DNA of 64,000 nt. It comes from Amorphophallus konjac. Taxonomy: Eukaryota > Streptophyta > Magnoliopsida > Alismatales > Araceae. A model generated the notes under the pieces. The model was not told the DNA's origin and ran no database searches. It saw only the letters and a program-made list of their open reading frames with translations. The position numbers and the translations under genes are program-made. Below, in pieces: positions 1 through 10,814 of the stretch (position 1 is the stretch's first letter; each line of letters opens with the position of its first letter). The DNA lies in contig JAHNEJ010002656.1 of the NCBI GenBank assembly GCA_022559845.1, positions 186,001 through 250,000 of the forward strand, written 5' to 3'.

Positions 1-1197
1 CAAGTAGCAGATTTTCAAAGAAGCTCCAATCACAAGAAATTCAGTCAGATTTTCAAAGAGATATCAATCTCATAAATCCAAAACATAAGTTTTCAAAGTC
101 TTCCATTATAAGGGCTTATGAATGAGCTTTATTGAACAGCATGGTTTAAACATGATGTATGCAGAGTTTATCAATAAAATTCTGTATTGATATCTAAAAT
201 CATGTTTTAATAAAAATGAACCAAGCCCTCATATTTATCTTGATAAAACTCCCTTTCTCTTACACAATCAAATTTATTGACTTCTTTCGGAATTACATGC
301 ATCAGTATTGAAATCAAGCAATTATGAAGTCATATGATTTTGTCTAGGATTGTAGCAATTTGATTTTAGCATCAATATTCAGATATTTCAATTCGTTCAA
401 CAATTTTTCATGCTACAAATTTTACGAGCACTCTAGTTCAGTGCACACCTTGTAACTAGAGGATATACCTTGATCAGAGACCAATATCCCTAAGCACTTA
501 GTGTGACTAACTGTCATATTTTATATGAACAGAGATAGCATTTACACATCATGACACACTGCAAATCATTTCTTGATGAGTGAGTTATATTTCTCAGTGT
601 GCATGCCATTGCTCTGCCTGAATTTCAATTATTCTTAATCAGAGTTAACTATGGTACCTCATGACACAGTCCTTTGGGCATGTGTTTCTCATTGACCAAG
701 GTCATTGCTCTGACAAAAAATACCCTTTAGACATTTCAGAAAAATTCATTTGCTTCAAATCAATAACAATTTCATGTACTTAACCAAATAAAGTCATGTA
801 TTCGGTAATGTAGATTTCAGAAGATTTTACAAGACACAGCATGAAACAGATGGTTAAGGTTTATTAAACATGTTTCAGATATTTTTAAGAGATTTTAAAG
901 CCAAACTCATTGAATACATTAAACTTAAACCACATGAGTTATTTCAGTCATTCATAAAAATGTATAATAGAAGATTTTTAGTTCAAGAATTTTCAGATTT
1001 ATGATCGAGATAGTCCCATTGAAATCTTCATGACAGACTGATAGATTTCTGAAGCCAAATGATACTAATTGATAGGAGAGATTTTGAAGTTTAGTGTTTT
1101 TCGAATATGATCAAGGTTTGTCAACAAAAATGATAAGAAGGGATATGCAATGAATTCTGACAAATGTATGCATTTGACAACCTAAATGCAATGCATT

Positions 1198-1210
1198 GAC
1201 TCCCCCTGAC
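1198..1210 (-). promoter_or_regulatory. polypurine tract (second in sense order)
   Basis: In sense orientation the sequence reads GTCAGGGGGAGTC, matching the GGGGGAGT core that Sireviruses repeat upstream of the 3' LTR. Such tracts prime plus-strand DNA synthesis. Confidence 0.7.
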
Positions 1211-1316
1211 AACATGCATTCAGACAATCTTTTTGACATTTTCAGTTTAAGGAAATGCAATGCAGTATATGTATGCAAAAAACTCAACACTGAATACTAT
1301 GCAAGGACATGCAATT

Positions 1317-1328
1317 AACTCCCCCTGA
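1317..1328 (-). promoter_or_regulatory. polypurine tract (first in sense order)
   Basis: In sense orientation the sequence reads TTCAGGGGGAGTTA, the same core as the tract about 120 bases further on. Multiplied polypurine tracts are a Sirevirus trait. Confidence 0.7.
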
Positions 1329-1887
1329 AAACATACAATGTTTGCCATGAGACACTGAACATATGATTTTGATTCATGCACATTCAGACTGTCCTAACCA
1401 GCAAAGTGACCCATGATACTAGGCGGAGCACTTGGTCTAAAAGACCACCTCACACATAGTAAGAACCTCCAGACATACTTCCCTGCCTTTTGGTATCTTA
1501 CCATTTATATACCATTGAGGTCATGCATGATAATTCAACATGCAGTCCTATATGCAATTCAGAATATTCAGTGAGTTATTGCAACACACAAATTTCAAAC
1601 AATATTCACATTCAGTTCAGATTTTCAGAAATTTCAGAGTGCATGATCAGAAAATAATGCAACTGGCAGATGATGAATGAATATGCAAGAACAGATTTAA
1701 TATGCATGCACTAGATGAAACTAAGAACATGATATGCAAGAATATATCAAACCAGATATGCAATGAGTTTCAAAATGGGAAATGCAGAGAGATTACCTGA
1801 AAAGTGTGAGATTGGGGTTTTTCATTCTTGAGTGCCTTGGATCATTACCCCTTTATTCCATCCAAGGCACACCTGCTTGGCACCTTC

Positions 1888-4267
1888 CTATTTTCCACTA
1901 GCAGGAACCCAAGTGGTCTTGGGTCTTGCATAGTAATTAGCCCCTTTTGGGACTGACTGCATCTTTTTCTGTGCCAAATAGTTATCAGAGTTCATGATAA
2001 AACAGTTATGCATTGAATGCCCAGACAGTCCACAATAGTGGCATGAACTATCAGGTTTCATGTTCCTCTTATGTATACTAGCATGAACTTGAGCATTATA
2101 AGAGTGAGCATGAGGGTTTCTGTTATTATTATGAATTTTTTTCTTTTCATGACCAGCTACCCTGCAAGCAGCAACTGGGTGGCCTGGTCTTCTGCAATTT
2201 GAGCAAATAGGAATTCTTTTAAAAACAAATTTGTTCCTACCAAATTCTTTGGAATTTCTATTCCTACCCTGGACATGCCAGCAGTCCTTGACAGCATGGC
2301 CATACTTCCCACAATGGGAGCAGAAAGGGGAGTTTCTTCTAAAAGAACTTGCCCAACATTCAGTGGCCTTGTGCCCAAGCTTGTTACAATTAAAACATTT
2401 GACATGCTGGTTCAGAGAAGCAATTTTTGTTTATATTAAAAGCATGTTGGTTAGCATAAGATTTAGCATGATGTGAGAGTGATTTTTTCTTTCCATTTGT
2501 AAACCAACATTGAGCAGAGGTGTGGCCTAATCTACCACAATGAGAGCATTCACTTTTCTTTGAATGAACAGCAGGTTTTTTATCATGATATTTCCTAGCA
2601 TTCATCATTTCAGCATTCAAATCATCCAGTTCGTTTAATTCACACTCATGCATTAAATGTCCAAGTCTATGACAGTAGTGGCATGACATTTTCCTTTTAG
2701 ATGCATGTGAGTGTGTGTGAGGACTGTGATCAACATGTACTGATGAACCCTTTTCATTTATTTTCTGATTTACAGTCCTTTTCTGATTTTTATCCTGTTT
2801 TCCTATTTTCTTAGCCTTGTACTGAATTGGAGATGAAGTAGAAGACTTTTCTTGTTCAGAAGATTTAACAAAAATAGTTTTCAAATTGGATCCATCGACC
2901 TTCCTCATGACTGGACTATAGCCCAGTCCCTCTTTCTTAAAATTATCCTTTGCTCCCAACATTTTCTGAGCAATGGGCTATTTGTCTTTAGAGGTGGTGG
3001 CTACATCTGAACCACTTACAAAAGATGTCATAACTTTGTTCTGAAGTTCCTTCTTGTTTATCTTATTGTAGCCCAGCCCTTCCTTCCTAGGGTTGATTTT
3101 TATACCTAGTAGCTTGTCTAGGTTCTTCTGCCCATCAACAAATTTAGACAAGGAAACTTTCAAATCCTGAATTTCATTTTCTAAAGAGGAAATATGTATC
3201 TCATAACTGGCAATCTCTTGCTCACAGCAATTCATAGCTTCATTCAAAACTTTGTTAGCAGTTATATATTTTTCAATTTCATTTTCCAGATTGCTCAGTT
3301 TATCAGAATCTTCAATGCAAACAATTTTCCCTCTTTCTAAAGTAAGAAGTCTTTCAGACATCCCACTGTTTAACAGCTTCAGTTTTTCAATTTCCTTTTT
3401 AAGCTTCTCATTTTGAACCAATTCATTTATTAGAAGCTGATCTTCTGAATTGACTTCATACTTTCTTCCATTTTCAATTTCCTTCATATCTTTTTGTTGT
3501 TTTTCAATATCTTTCTGTAATTCTATGTTTACAGTCTTTATGGCATTAAGTTTTTCAATCAGCAGTTTGTTCTCCTGTTTAAGTTTCTCTGATTTTTCAT
3601 CATCTTCTTTGGAGAGTTTTCTGAGAGAGTCATCTTCAGATTTTAGCTTGTTTAGTTCAGAGTAAACACATTCAAGTTCCTTCTTCAGTTTTGCATTCTG
3701 ATTTTTATATATATGATTATCAGACAGACATTCATCATGAAATTGCTTCGTACTTGAACAGTTTTCACATGAAGAGCTAGAACTATCTATCCCAGTACCA
3801 TTCTTCAACTTTTTATACTGTTTTCTTAAGCTCTCATGTGACTCTAACAATTCAGCATATGTATTCTCCCAATCATCAAGAGAAAAATTCTCGAAGAGAT
3901 TTACCTCATCATCATCATCTTCATTTTGGCTGCTGCTTTGATTGCTTCTGTCAGCCATCATGCAGCTTGTTTGATTTCCTTTCCCGGCTCTCTTCATCAT
4001 CTCCAACATATCCCTTGCAGATCTGCAATCAAGGAAACATGAGTGAAAGGCTTTGTCAGTGGCTGCTTTCATCAGATTTATAGCTGTCTGATTCTCCTCA
4101 TACATTGATTCGTGACTGTCAGTCCATTTGGACTTTTTCTTTGGTAATTTATGAGGACCATGTGAAATCACTTTCCACAGGTCTGGATCAATAGATTTAA
4201 CATAAGCACGTAAAGCACTGTGCCACTGGTTGAAATCAGAACCATTAAAGACAGGTGGATAAGCCAT
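1888..4267 (-). pseudogene. gag: Copia/Sirevirus gag polyprotein with six CCHC zinc knuckles, broken
   Basis: The start at 4,267 (MAYPPVFNGSDFNQW) matches the conserved N terminus of plant Copia gag. A Lys/Glu-rich coiled coil follows at about residues 130-400. Then come six CX2CX4HX4C zinc knuckles, in sense order at 2,683-2,642, 2,548-2,507, 2,397-2,356, 2,322-2,281, 2,205-2,164 and 2,043-2,002. The last segment ends in a TTWVP-like motif before a TAG at 1,888-1,890. Two breaks are visible: an in-frame TAG at 2,978-2,980 (the frame on both sides is the same) and a frameshift near the A-run at about 2,428-2,434. Gag forms the particle and binds RNA. Most plant Copia gags carry one or two knuckles, so six is unusual. 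The first 430 codons are still open, so a truncated capsid-like product is conceivable. Confidence 0.88.
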
Positions 4268-4383
4268 TGAAACAGATAGCAGATAGATTCAATGCAATAG
4301 GAATATTGATGCACTAAAAACAAATTAGCACCGAAGACTGCAAGATCGGATCTGCAGGTCGCTGGACCTTCTAAGTAGACACC

Positions 4384-4395
4384 GCTCTGATACCA
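4384..4395 (-). promoter_or_regulatory. primer-binding site, initiator Met-tRNA type
   Basis: The sense strand reads TGGTATCAGAGC two bases after the LTR end. This is the standard initiator-methionine tRNA primer site of plant Copia elements, and it fixes the element's minus orientation. Confidence 0.93.
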
Positions 4396-4397
4396 AT

Positions 4398-4610
4398 TGT
4401 TAGGGTGCTAGGCCCGGATACAGAGGGGGGGTGAATGTATCCCTCTGCAAATTATGCCTAAATAAAAACTTGGATGCTAGAGATAGACACAGAATAGAAC
4501 CAATTCGATTCAACTCAAATACAAACACTTGGAGCGCGCCTATTCAAACATCTAGCGGAAGCAAAGCAAACAATCAAACCACTGCACAAGAGATTTTTAG
4601 GTGGTTCGGT
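4398..4610 (-). mobile_element. Sirevirus LTR, U5 end (left part of the split LTR)
   Basis: The LTR terminus TGTTAGGGTG (CACCCTAACA in sense) lies directly beside the primer-binding site. The C-run near the end (TTCACCCCCCC in sense) is typical of Sirevirus LTRs. At 4,606-4,610 the sequence TCGGT is the left copy of the gypsy target duplication. The LTR resumes at 10,796 in mid-sequence, and the joined junction around GTGGTTCGGT reads smoothly. Confidence 0.85.
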
Positions 4611-5377
4611 TGTTGACGCCTGGAAAATGAGCAATGGCGAAGATAAGAAATTAAAAAGAAGATCAGACCAACAGTGAAAGATCAATGATGAAGCTCATCA
4701 ACCACCCATCCTGCCAGGCTAATGTCCAGTGTCGTCGTCTAGCAGACGACGGCACCGATGAAATAGCAGTCACCTGACTGATGAGACCTCCTACCATATT
4801 TTAACGAGAGCTGTATTGCTGCCCTATCCAAGAATCTATAGATGACATGTCAGAATGGGTCAGATGTTGACTTATTGACAGATGAGGCAGGAGCAAAGAC
4901 AAAGATGAAGCCAAAGCCAGCAAATGAAGACTGTGAAGACTTCTACAAAGTCAAAATAAAAGAAGAACCGTCTTCATGTACTGCGTGCCCTGCTGAAGCC
5001 TTCCCGGGTTAAAGATGACATCTGGTCTTGACATCATTCAGATGACAATGCTGATGAAACCATATCCGATTTTGTCGTCATTCAGATGGCAATACTGATG
5101 AAATCCCAGCCTGCTGACTGATGAAATCTTAAGATGATCTCAGCAAGGTTATGTCACCAATACAGGGCCTTCTCTGGTTCTGATGAATATCAATTTAAGG
5201 GATTAAAAGAGGCCAAGGCACGTGCGAAGCTTAAAAGCCCTAAATGGGCCAGCCAAATGGGCTTCCGAGTGTGGCGCCGAGAACCTCAACAGGAGGCCAC
5301 TTGGCGCGCCGGGAGCTATTGCGAACGAATGAGGCACGCCGATTACCATCTGCCGAGATGCAAGAAGAGGAGGAGTC

Positions 5378-5385
5378 TATATAAA
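5378..5385 (+). promoter_or_regulatory. TATA box of the gypsy LTR
   Basis: TATATAAA in the context GAGTCTATATAAACCC. Transcription would start near 5,410. The position, about 770 bases into the LTR, is reasonable for a U3/R border. Confidence 0.7.
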
Positions 5386-6015
5386 CCCATTCCTTCGAAG
5401 ACATCAGAAGAGGGCGGACAGACAGAAAAGAAGAAAACAAAGAGACGAAGAAAAAAGAGTGAACAGATAGCCAGAAAGAAAAAGAGATAGGAAAAGAGAG
5501 GGAGAGAGTCTCCGCCGAAAGAAGAAGCAGAAGAAAAGAAGGAAGAAAGGCTCCAGGTGGGCTGATAGGGGGAGGGAGAGGAGTCAATGCTCCACCCTCC
5601 CCCCCATGTTCGATGTTTCTTTTTTTTCTTTTTACTGATTCTCCGTATGTGGTAGTCGAAGTCTTGATGTTTAGATTACTCATACGATTCTCTCCCTGTT
5701 CCTCCCCTTTATGTTTCTCGGCTTCAGTTCTGCAGTCGATGTAAATGATGGTGAGATGAAGTAAATGCAGTTGCCGTGATGGATATTAGGCAATACGATC
5801 TTCCCCTGTCTCCATATGTGTGCGTACTGTTTGTATGAATGCCCCATGGGCGAAATGACTCAGGCTTCGGAGTCGAGTCTATTCTTCGAACAGGGATGAA
5901 GGTAGAACCCCCACCCTTGTTTAGTGGGTTGCTGGGTTCTATTCTCTTCTATCTTCCTGCTTCAATGGTATGCCCTCCGTATGTGTTTGAGTCTTGCCCT
6001 CAAGCCTCTTGTGCT

Positions 6016-6239
6016 GTCCGGGAACCAGAGACATCAATCTCTTGGTTCCCCGGACTGCCGGCTATAAAAGATGCATTTGAACCCGCAGACGAATGCAACC
6101 CTGGATCCTCATTCCAATCGTTGGATGACTAAGGCCTGGGGTCCCAGCACCGAGGGTTCTTTCATCGCCGTTTTACTTCCCAGATGGTACTATGCTAGTC
6201 TGGGGAATCAGAGACAGCCATCTCTTGACCCCCCCAGAC
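6016..6239 (+). repeat. pair of related long hairpins in the gypsy LTR leader
   Basis: At 6,016-6,055 GTCCGGGAACCAGAGA pairs with TCTCTTGGTTCCCCGGAC, with two single-base bulges and a six-base loop. At 6,198-6,239 GTCTGGGGAATCAGAGA is followed by TCTCTTGACCCCCCCAGAC, a diverged version of the same structure. Both lie downstream of the TATA box, so they would be in the RNA leader. Confidence 0.65.
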
Positions 6240-6559
6240 GTCTGGCAGTAGACAGATAAAAGCTACTCAGGCCCCGACGATGGTCTCTCCTCCCCCTGAT
6301 GATTCGGCCTCTCAGCTCCCTTGGCGTCGTTCTAGCAGAGGCATTCATGAAACCTCCTCATGCACCCCTGATTCGGTCTCAGTCTGAGCCATAAAACCCA
6401 GAAATCCCAGAAACAGAGTACCGTTTGAGCTCTGTAAACCCTGAAACCTCGTAGCAATTCAGCCTTCCCGGCGTGCCATTTGCCCGCCGAAAACCCCTCA
6501 ACCGAGAGGCCTCCCTCTCCTGCTAAACGACAAAAAACCTATTTCAAACCCTTCCACAT

Positions 6560-6900
6560 GAGCCTCCCGGCGCCAGGCTCCCGGCGCGCCCAGGAGCGCG
6601 CCGGGAAGCCTCGCGCCGAGAGCCCCCCCCCCCCCCCCCCCCTTCTGCCACTTAGGCCCAGGCCGAGTGCCTCTCCTGGCCACTTCATTGGCGCGCCGAG
6701 AAGCCCCTACTATAGCCCACGCCGAGAAGCCCCCTTCGGCCAGGGAATAGCGCGCCGAGAAGCCCCTCGCGCCGGGAGCTTTCTGCCGTCTTCCCTCTGC
6801 GCCGAGAACCTCGCGCCGGGAACCCCTTTGCCTCCTTGCCTTCGTGCCGGGAGCCTCCCTTCCCACTTTGCTGTGCCGAGAGCCTGCTCTGCTGCCCAAC
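6560..6900 (+). repeat. degenerate GCGCCGAGAAGCC-like repeats
   Basis: At least ten copies of a word like (G/C)GCGCCG(A/G)GA(A/G)(G/C)C are scattered at irregular spacing, together with GGCGCGCC palindromes and a C-only tract. Two further copies lie in U3 near 5,273-5,320. The array is GC-rich and CpG-rich. Confidence 0.6.
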
Positions 6901-8071
6901 TGGCCTCCCCTATATTATGCGGTCCCTAACTGGATTCACATGCAACCCCGCGGGTTCGGCGGACCTTGTCTTTACAAGGGTCTCGTCGACCTCCGAGACG
7001 GGGAATAGTGATTGATGATAGAGACATGTACAGTCTCCTTGAGCCTTAGTGCTCCCCCGCTTTTCGGCTTTCATCCCGGCATTCCGTCGATGTCAGCCTA
7101 TATCATCCCTTGGCAGATGCTAAGTCTAGGGGAGGTGCTGCCAAAATTCCCCCAGGATGATGAAAGCCAATATTAAGCTGCCCCCGGGAACCTTTGCGCA
7201 CTTGAACTGCATTGATAACCTACTCAAATGTTGTTACTGAATCTTAAATCCGAATTTTGTTCCGGGGGCTTCGCCCCCGGAAACCCCCGCAAGGGGCGCT
7301 GCCCCCTTGACCCCCGCGACCTGACCGGGCAGGTCGATCCCCGCGACCTGACCGCGCAGGTCGATCCGCGTGCGAGGGCGCAACATTGAGCGTTCGCTCA
7401 CTTTCCGTCGTCCCGCATCGGGTTCATGAATAACCCCTTTAGCTCGGGAGGGCTCTGCCACTGCATGAGTTCCACCGACTTCTACAGGGAATACCAAACA
7501 TTGCCCCATGGCAAATATGCGATTCGGGAAGTTCAACACTTCTCTCTCTCTCTTGGCTTTCATCCCGGCACTCCGTGGGTGACAGCCTATTTCCCCCTGG
7601 GCATAACCCAGATAAAGGGAAGATGCTGTCGAAATACTGATCGATGTTTTAAACCTCATCACGGTCGTGGCTCAGGCTACCTGTGATTGAGATCCTCCTT
7701 CCCCCCTTAACCCCGGGCTTTGAACCGCTGACTTAGCGATATCATCTGTTTCTACGGTTGGTGTCATTATCTTGCCCGCCTTCCTGGCTTCGGTATGAAG
7801 TTCCATTTCCGCACATGAATATACGTTTGCCTCTCGAGGCCTCCTACTTTTAGCGTTTAATCAAGGGTTGTCCTTCCTTGGAAGGACGTAATTAACGTCA
7901 TAGCGTTCATGGTATGACGGACTTCGGGTCCTGACTCGGACTTCACAATCGACTGACCATGTCAGATCGAGCGCACAATAAAATTGTCACTTCGGTGACT
8001 GGCACGCCAATAAATAAATAATAAAATAAATAAATAAATAAATTAAATAAAATAAATGTGTCAAACAAGTC

Positions 8072-8087
8072 TGGCACGCCCGGTGGG
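8072..8087 (+). promoter_or_regulatory. putative primer-binding site of the gypsy element
   Basis: TGGCACGCCCGGTGGG begins four bases after the LTR end. It resembles the TGGCGC...GTGGG primer sites of Tat-lineage elements. I have not assigned the tRNA. Confidence 0.55.
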
Positions 8088-8186
8088 ACCCAGTCTCCCT
8101 TCATCTTTACGCTAAAGTAGGAGGCCCAGCGGCCCCCCCCTGAAACTTCTGATTCTGTGTACTTTCCTTATTTTCAGGAATCTACA

Positions 8187-9875
8187 ATGACAGCCGGAAT
8201 CATGTCCGTTTGCTTCGACCAGCAGCCGATTGACATGCATGTGCGAGAAGGCTACCTGGCGGTACCCCTCGCGTTCGGATCAATGCCGCCTGCCGTTAGG
8301 CTGCCCAACTGCTTGGGCGTCGTCTTCACCGACCTTCTGCAGGTCGATGGCAATGAGCAAGGCACTGCTGCAAGTGCCCCATTGAAGAGCACTGACCAGA
8401 AGAATATTTTACCAGAGAAGACGGCCCCCACGGCCGTCGCCTGCTATGTCCATCACGTCCAAAAAAGGGACGTGGTCCCCGCTGCTGCTCAGAAGGGGAG
8501 AAGAACCAACCGGAGGAGCCGGTATGTTGCTGTTGACCGCCGTCTCTCCAACTCCGGAAAGACAATGATGATCGGTGGTGTCCGGGCAAACATGAACGGT
8601 TGCCCAAGGGCGGTCAAGCCAGACGTGATCGTCCCAATGGTGCCCACTACCAATAGATTCCAGACTCTGGCCACCAGGCAGGCCAACTGGGAGGCTGATG
8701 AGAAGAAGCCGCTGGCACCCAAGCCAGCAAAATACAAACAGGTCTGGCGGCCAAAGAAGATCCAAAGCTGGGCCCCAGCTCAAGACAGAGAGAACCTTAC
8801 TGATGTCACTATTGCCCGCCTCAGAGCAGGGGGCAGAAGGGAAGTGAAGAAAGATGAAGGAAATGCTACTGCTGTCTACCCCAGGACCCGGGGGAGGAGA
8901 GATGAGATTGAGGGTCAAGAAAGAAATATGACTGCTGTTCGCCCCATGATGAGGGGCGGAAGATACGAGACAAGGGAAAACTTCACTACCACCCATCCCA
9001 TGGCCAAAGGCAAGAGATGGGAAAAGAAGATCTACAATGCTGCTGCCGACCGCTGCCAAGTTGGCAATATGAGAAGAAGTGAACCAGTCACTGTGGTTAC
9101 TGCAAGAAGATCAAGAGCCTGTGCTAGACAGGCTGATATCTTCAAATACTCCAGGACCGAGCATTTGAATGCTCAGGTAACAAGACTGGCCTATCAGCAG
9201 ACGAGCCAGGAAAGACTAATACTCCAACCTGAGCCACAAAGGCGCTACCCGGAGGAGATGAAGCAAGTAGTCCAAGACTACTTCCATTACCTGGGGAGCT
9301 CTACCCTGGGTCAACAAAGACTATCCCGTGCCTTGGGCACCAGAGGTGAAGAAAAGGAAGAAACACCTCAAGAAATAATGATCGGAGCCTCTTCCTCCGA
9401 TTCAAATCACTATGAAGAAGGCCTCAGGGCCGGATATGACAAAGAAGACCTGGACAGGGAAGAAGCCAAAGAAAGAATATCGGTCTTTGACCGGCTCAGA
9501 TATCCTGACCAGATAAAAAGAAAGGTCTACATGCGGAAGGGAAAACTCCAAATCTTCGCCTGCAACATGGCTGGACTTGCCAGGGGGCAAGATGTACTGC
9601 CAACTCAGCCAGATGAGCTGCTCAGGCTGGCGACTAGACCTGGTCCTGTCACAAGAAGAGGCCAGGCCGTAAAAGATAAAATGAAGAAATATGATGAAGC
9701 CCGCAAGATCACCACTATGACAGTCAATGTGGTGACAGCAGAAGATGAAGACAATCCCCTTGTTGATGATGCTGAAGGGACTTCTGAAGATATGCAAATC
9801 CCATCAACCTTGGATCCCATGATCCAGATGATGTTCAGGAGATATCAGCAGGAGATCAGTGCTCTCCGAAGGTAG
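8187..9875 (+). CDS. gypsy-internal open frame of unknown function (562 residues)
   Basis: The first ATG of the frame is at 8,187 (MTAGIMSVCFDQQPIDM), about 120 bases after the LTR. The product is basic and rich in Arg, Lys and Gln, with repeated R-R/K-G-R segments at about residues 200-300. An acidic patch follows (GEEKEET), then ERISVFDRLRYP near residue 435. A 'SVFDRL'-type motif occurs in proteins of Tat-lineage elements, which is the only family link I can offer. I see no CCHC knuckle, protease, reverse transcriptase, RNase H or integrase motif. A TAG closes the frame at 9,873-9,875, and readable Gln/Ala/Pro-rich sequence continues to the 3' LTR junction. It is probably a gag-region remnant or an accessory frame of a non-autonomous element. 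Confidence 0.6.
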   Translation: MTAGIMSVCFDQQPIDMHVREGYLAVPLAFGSMPPAVRLPNCLGVVFTDLLQVDGNEQGTAASAPLKSTDQKNILPEKTAPTAVACYVHHVQKRDVVPAAAQKGRRTNRRSRYVAVDRRLSNSGKTMMIGGVRANMNGCPRAVKPDVIVPMVPTTNRFQTLATRQANWEADEKKPLAPKPAKYKQVWRPKKIQSWAPAQDRENLTDVTIARLRAGGRREVKKDEGNATAVYPRTRGRRDEIEGQERNMTAVRPMMRGGRYETRENFTTTHPMAKGKRWEKKIYNAAADRCQVGNMRRSEPVTVVTARRSRACARQADIFKYSRTEHLNAQVTRLAYQQTSQERLILQPEPQRRYPEEMKQVVQDYFHYLGSSTLGQQRLSRALGTRGEEKEETPQEIMIGASSSDSNHYEEGLRAGYDKEDLDREEAKERISVFDRLRYPDQIKRKVYMRKGKLQIFACNMAGLARGQDVLPTQPDELLRLATRPGPVTRRGQAVKDKMKKYDEARKITTMTVNVVTAEDEDNPLVDDAEGTSEDMQIPSTLDPMIQMMFRRYQQEISALRR

Positions 9876-10063
9876 CTCAATGAGAGGCATGAAGCTACAT
9901 CAGTCTCAAAGCAAGCTGAACCTGCGGGGCAGACATCCAGCTCAGCAGAGATGGCTATCCCAGCTAACCCTCTCCTAGCTGATAAGAGCAAGACACCGAG
10001 CCAACCTGTTCCACAGCAAACAGCAGCTCAACCCTCTGTGTCTCAGACACAGCCTACCGCGCC

Positions 10064-10790
10064 CTGACCGCGCAGGTCGATCCGCGTGCGAGGGCACAAC
10101 ATTGAGCGTTCGCTCACTTTCCGTCGTCCCGCATCGGGTTCATGAATAACCCCTTTAGCTCGGGAGGGCTCTGCCACTGCATGAGTTCCACCGACTTCTA
10201 CAGGGAATACCAAACATTGCCCCATGGCAAATATGCGATTCGGGAAGTTCAACACTTCTCTCTCTCTTGACTTTCATCCCGGCACTCCGTGGGTGACAGC
10301 CTATTTCCCCCTGGGCATAACCCAGATAAAGGGAAGATGCTGTCGAAATACTGATCGATGTTTTAAACATCATCACGGTCGTGGCTCAGGCTACCTGTGA
10401 TTGAGATCCTCCTTCCCCCCTTAACCCCGGGCTTTGAACCGCTGACTTAGCGATATCATCTGTTTCTACGGTTGGTGTCATTATCTTGCCCGCCTTCCTA
10501 GCTTCGGTATGAAGTTCCATTTCCGCACATGAATATACGTTTGCCTCTCGAGGCCTCCTACTTTTAGCGTTTAATCAAGGGTTGTCCTTCCTTGGAAGGA
10601 CGTAATTAACGTCATAGCGTTCATGGTATGACGGACTTCGGGTCCTGACTCGGACTTCACAATCGACTGACCATGTCAGATCGAGCGCACAATAAAATTG
10701 TCACTTCGGTGACTGGCACGCCAATAAATAAATAATAAAATAAATAAATAAATAAATAAACTAAACTAAATAAAATAAATGTGTCAAACA
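10064..10790 (+). mobile_element. gypsy 3' LTR fragment
   Basis: This stretch matches 7,345-8,067 of the 5' LTR almost base for base and ends at the same CAAACA terminus. The left junction at CCTGACCGCGCAGG joins internal sequence directly to the middle of the LTR. A deletion therefore removed the LTR start and the internal 3' region. The junction falls in the CGCGACCTGACCG repeat, which may have promoted it. Confidence 0.9.
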
Positions 10791-10814
10791 TCGGTCCACA
10801 GACCTACATCCACC

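Larger units (their letters stand above)
1..1887 (-). other. 3' non-coding internal region of the Sirevirus element
   Basis: This AT-rich stretch has no open frame of note on either strand. Short words such as ATGCAA and TTTTCAGA recur in it. In sense orientation it follows gag directly and contains the two polypurine tracts. No copy of the LTR start seen at 14,018 could be found here, so the 3' LTR lies beyond the window or is lost. Confidence 0.6.
4611..8067 (+). mobile_element. gypsy 5' LTR (~3.46 kb)
   Basis: The LTR runs from TGTTGACG to CAAACA, set by the target duplication on the left and by alignment with the 3' LTR end on the right. A TATA box at 5,378-5,385 implies a U3 of about 0.8 kb and an unusually long R-U5 of about 2.6 kb. 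Inside are a poly-C tract (about 6,626-6,642), a zone of degenerate GCGCCGAGAAGCC-like repeats (6,560-6,900), two related 40-base hairpins (6,016-6,239) and a tandem duplication of a CGCGACCTGACCG-type unit near 7,310-7,365. Open frames in it are by-products of GC-rich sequence. Confidence 0.88.
4606..10795 (+). mobile_element. Ty3/gypsy (Tat-like) retrotransposon, internally deleted, with 5-bp TSD
   Basis: A perfect 5-bp duplication, TCGGT, flanks the element at 4,606-4,610 and 10,791-10,795. The element begins TGTTGACGCC and ends GTGTCAAACA. It has a full 5' LTR (4,611-8,067), a primer-site-like stretch, one long open frame and a 3' LTR fragment (10,064-10,790). The rest of the internal region and the first ~2.7 kb of the 3' LTR are missing. 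The two LTR copies differ at only about 6-8 sites over ~725 bases by eye, so the insertion is fairly recent. It landed in the LTR of the Sirevirus element. Confidence 0.92.

Noticed and set aside
5134..6929. Several 60-150-codon frames in the gypsy LTR
   Set aside because: They are inside a defined LTR and show no domain; they come from GC-rich, stop-poor sequence.
8409..9059. 216-codon minus-strand frame opposite the gypsy open frame
   Set aside because: Antisense shadow with no domain and low-complexity composition.
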